25,458 nucleotides of DNA from positions 1 through 25,458 of the IMG/VR virus record IMGVR_UViG_3300022839_000089; one strand, given 5' to 3'. This document shows positions 24,363-25,458 of this stretch, one piece after another. Position 1 is the first letter of the stretch. The number at the start of each line of letters is the position of its first letter. The stretch is from a virus. A program made the position numbers and the translations under genes. The notes beneath the pieces were generated by a model. It saw only the letters and a program-made list of their open reading frames with translations, was not told the origin of the DNA and ran no database searches.

Positions 24363-24661
24363 TTTACTTTATCCGCCCAATATGCCGCAGACATCTTCCC
24401 TTTAGCGATATTCTTTGCGTGTCGAGCTTTAAAGCTTCGACGCTTTGCTTTCATTGCGTCTGATTCTCCAGCCTTGGGCTTCCCTGCCGTCTTAGCTCCC
24501 TGCTGGCCGAAACGAATCGTTTTAATCTTACTGCCAGTCTTAGCTACAACAATATGAGACTTTTTGGCGTGTCCTGGAGTGCGTTTGGGTTTATTGAACC
24601 CCGTAACGCCTGCTCGTTTTATCCTTGAGTCTTTTTTCTTTGCTTTTCGCTTTGCTGGCAT
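24356..24661 (-). CDS. Basic conserved phage protein (DUF6321-like)
   Basis: This 101-residue protein has the pattern GVTGFNKPKRTPGHAKKSHIV, then IRFGQQGAKTAGKP, and RRSFKARHAKNIAKGKMSAAYWADKVKW. I recall this family (DUF6321) from many marine phages; the name is from memory. The charge is very high, with about a third Lys/Arg, so it probably binds DNA or RNA, or is packaged in the virion. The conserved C-terminal W-x-D-K-V-K-W is intact. AAGGAG lies about 8 bases before the ATG, a strong site. Function is unknown. Confidence 0.75.
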   Translation of the reverse strand: MPAKRKAKKKDSRIKRAGVTGFNKPKRTPGHAKKSHIVVAKTGSKIKTIRFGQQGAKTAGKPKAGESDAMKAKRRSFKARHAKNIAKGKMSAAYWADKVKW

Positions 24662-24672
24662 AAAGTTACTCC

Positions 24673-24849
24673 TTACTTCTGCTTAGTTGCACCTGAGATA
24701 TCTTCTCCGGCTGCAACTGCTATACCTTGTATCCCTGTACCTATTGCTCCGAGGCTGCTATTAGCAATTCCTTGTACACCATCAATACCGGCATTCAAGG
24801 TACCACAGGCTCCGAGTAGTAAGGCAGATACGATAACTAAATATTTCAT
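24673..24849 (-). CDS. Small entericidin-like lipoprotein
   Basis: The better start is ATG at 24849: AGGAG lies 6 bases upstream, whereas the earlier ATG at 24867 has no site. This gives 58 residues, MKYLVIVSALLLGAC with lipobox LGAC and Cys15. The mature peptide (GTLNAGIDGVQGIANSSLGAIG, then GIQGIAVAAGEDI) is Gly/Ala-rich, like entericidins, the small lipoproteins of enteric bacteria. A membrane-disturbing or exclusion role fits. It could also be a small spanin. Similarity to entericidin is by composition and pattern only. Confidence 0.65.
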   Translation of the reverse strand: MKYLVIVSALLLGACGTLNAGIDGVQGIANSSLGAIGTGIQGIAVAAGEDISGATKQK

Positions 24850-24877
24850 TAGGTTCTCCTTTTTCATGTGATTCCGA

Positions 24878-24897
24878 CGGTGGGTTCCTTCCCACTG
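24878..24897 (-). other. Short hairpin upstream of the lipoprotein gene
   Basis: GTGGG pairs with CCCAC across a six-base loop in the 88-base gap between two genes. No T-run follows, so it is not a terminator. Just beside it, 24902-24911 is a perfect 10-base palindrome (GGTACGTACC). Either could be a binding site or an RNA processing signal; no evidence separates these. Confidence 0.3.
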
Positions 24898-24936
24898 GTG
24901 CGGTACGTACCTCTTGACACGCAGAACATCATCCTT

Positions 24937-25203
24937 TTAACCTCGTCTCATACGGGCTTTACGCCTCTTCTTAACGAAAGTTTTAACCATAGTGGGTTTA
25001 CCACCTGGGTTTCCTGCTTTTCTTTTTCGGCTTATTGCAGACCTCTTCTGTGCTGCAGTCATGGTAGCTGCTTTCGCTTTCGGAACACATTTAGGGTACT
25101 TGCTAGTCTTAGCTTTCCCTCTACCGCACTTTGCGTAGCCTCCACCTTTCTTTGGGCGGGAAATATCTACCCAGTCTTCCTTAAACCACTTCTTGAGACT
25201 CAT
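24937..25203 (-). CDS. Small basic conserved phage protein (DUF5872-like)
   Basis: This 88-residue protein starts LKKWFKEDWVDISRPKKGGGY, followed by a pair of cysteines in YAKCGRGKAKTSKYPKC, and ends in GNPGGKPTMVKTFVKKRRKA. I associate this pattern with small marine phage proteins annotated DUF5872; the name is from memory. It has a Lys/Arg content near 35 per cent, likely a nucleic-acid contact, and the two Cys may bind metal or form a bridge. GGGAG lies about 6 bases before the ATG, and the start overlaps the upstream stop by 4 bases (ATGA). Confidence 0.75.
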   Translation of the reverse strand: MSLKKWFKEDWVDISRPKKGGGYAKCGRGKAKTSKYPKCVPKAKAATMTAAQKRSAISRKRKAGNPGGKPTMVKTFVKKRRKARMRRG

Positions 25204-25400
25204 TTCTTGACTCCCATTCGGTACTTGCCACCTCTACGCTTATATTCTTTTACTAAGAACGCATTTGCATAGGCTGACGGATATACCTTGAATTTTCTTT
25301 TTACGGCACTTTTAACAGAAGAGTATAGTCGCTTGTTCGTTGGAACTGGCTTCTTAGTAGCCGCGCTTTTTCTTCGAGGCTTTTTTCTTTTTACGGCCAT
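25200..25400 (-). CDS. Small basic phage protein with YPSAYANA motif
   Basis: This 66-residue protein has a disordered Lys/Arg-rich N-terminus (KRKKPRRKSAATKK) and a conserved C-terminus KFKVYPSAYANAFLVKEYKRRGGKY. The latter is a motif common in small marine phage proteins next to the preceding family. GGGAG 6 bases upstream supports this start. Bases 25354-25400 also code for the end of the upstream gene in another frame. The role is unknown; DNA condensation or packaging is only a guess. Confidence 0.75.
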   Translation of the reverse strand: MAVKRKKPRRKSAATKKPVPTNKRLYSSVKSAVKRKFKVYPSAYANAFLVKEYKRRGGKYRMGVKK

Positions 25401-25458
25401 GAGCTACTCCCTTCATTAACTTGCCGTTAGGCATTCTATGGTACCCTTTCGGGGCTCT
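25354..25458 (-). CDS. Small basic phage protein, C-terminus only (partial)
   Basis: The frame is open from the right edge: APKGYHRMPNGKLMKG, then a Lys-rich end KKKKASKKKRGY and TAA at 25356-25354. An internal ATG at 25434 would give a 26-residue peptide. The APKGYHRMPNG pattern is one I know from small marine phage proteins, so a longer gene probably extends beyond the window. Its last 47 bases overlap the start of the next gene in a different frame, with both frames giving Lys/Arg-rich sequence because of A-rich codons. Confidence 0.6.
   Translation of the reverse strand, partial: RAPKGYHRMPNGKLMKGVAHGRKKKKASKKKRGY

Noticed and set aside
24914-24942. TTGACA on the plus strand in the gap before the lipoprotein gene
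   Set aside because: The sequence 17 bases downstream (TTAACC) is a poor -10 and no plus-strand gene follows.
25380-25386. A AAA AAG slippery heptamer in the 66-residue basic gene
   Set aside because: A -1 slip there would give only a 15-residue product, and no stimulating structure is clear; A-rich Lys codons produce the heptamer by chance.
1-25458. CRISPR arrays, tRNA genes, insertion sequences or attachment sites
   Set aside because: No spaced palindromic repeats, cloverleaf pattern, transposase or integrase was seen; the repeats in the fibre gene are coding.

Overview
The window is part of the late (structural) region of a tailed double-stranded DNA bacteriophage. The architecture is siphovirus-like, following the lambda/HK97 plan. 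Every gene I accept lies on the minus strand, so the region is transcribed from the right edge to the left edge. Genes are tightly packed, with ATGA/TAATG-type overlaps. The small basic gene families at the right edge, together with the style of the tail fibre repeats, are ones I associate with marine phages, so an environmental marine phage of a Gram-negative host is the best guess. The lipoproteins with clear lipoboxes fit a Gram-negative host. No integrase, repressor, tRNA or replication gene is present, and the lifestyle and host cannot be read from the window.

Layout in transcription order. (1) 25458-24356: three tiny Lys/Arg-rich proteins, an entericidin-like lipoprotein and a further basic protein. 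(2) 24362-23036: a probable lysis/egress set made of a two-helix membrane protein with an EF-hand calcium loop, a second lipoprotein, a small acidic protein, and a transglutaminase-like (BTLCP/LapG-type) cysteine peptidase. (3) 23051-21747: large terminase. (4) A perfect sigma70 consensus promoter (TTGACA-17-TATAAT) follows the terminase and leads into an HNH nuclease, HK97-type portal, a small Pro/Lys-tailed protein, and a protease-capsid fusion that contains a second, well-formed internal start for the capsid part. (5) Head-tail connector, a long HK97-gp10-like neck protein, tail terminator, two related tail tube proteins, a lambda G/T-like chaperone pair, a 1279-residue tape measure, a distal tail protein, and the first 2636 codons of a gpJ-like tip/fibre protein that runs off the left edge. 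The order matches lambda Z-U-V-G-T-H-M-J, with no L, K or I equivalents between M and J.

The least expected elements are: a near-consensus promoter followed within about 45 bases by an intrinsic terminator, both between the two tail tube genes; the in-frame nested capsid start; the calcium-loop membrane protein beside a LapG-type peptidase; and a recent 117-base in-frame duplication plus a short repeat array in the fibre gene. No gene-free stretch longer than 300 bases exists. The whole of 1-7908 is one open frame that lacks a stop inside the window. Plus-strand open frames look like shadows of these genes.
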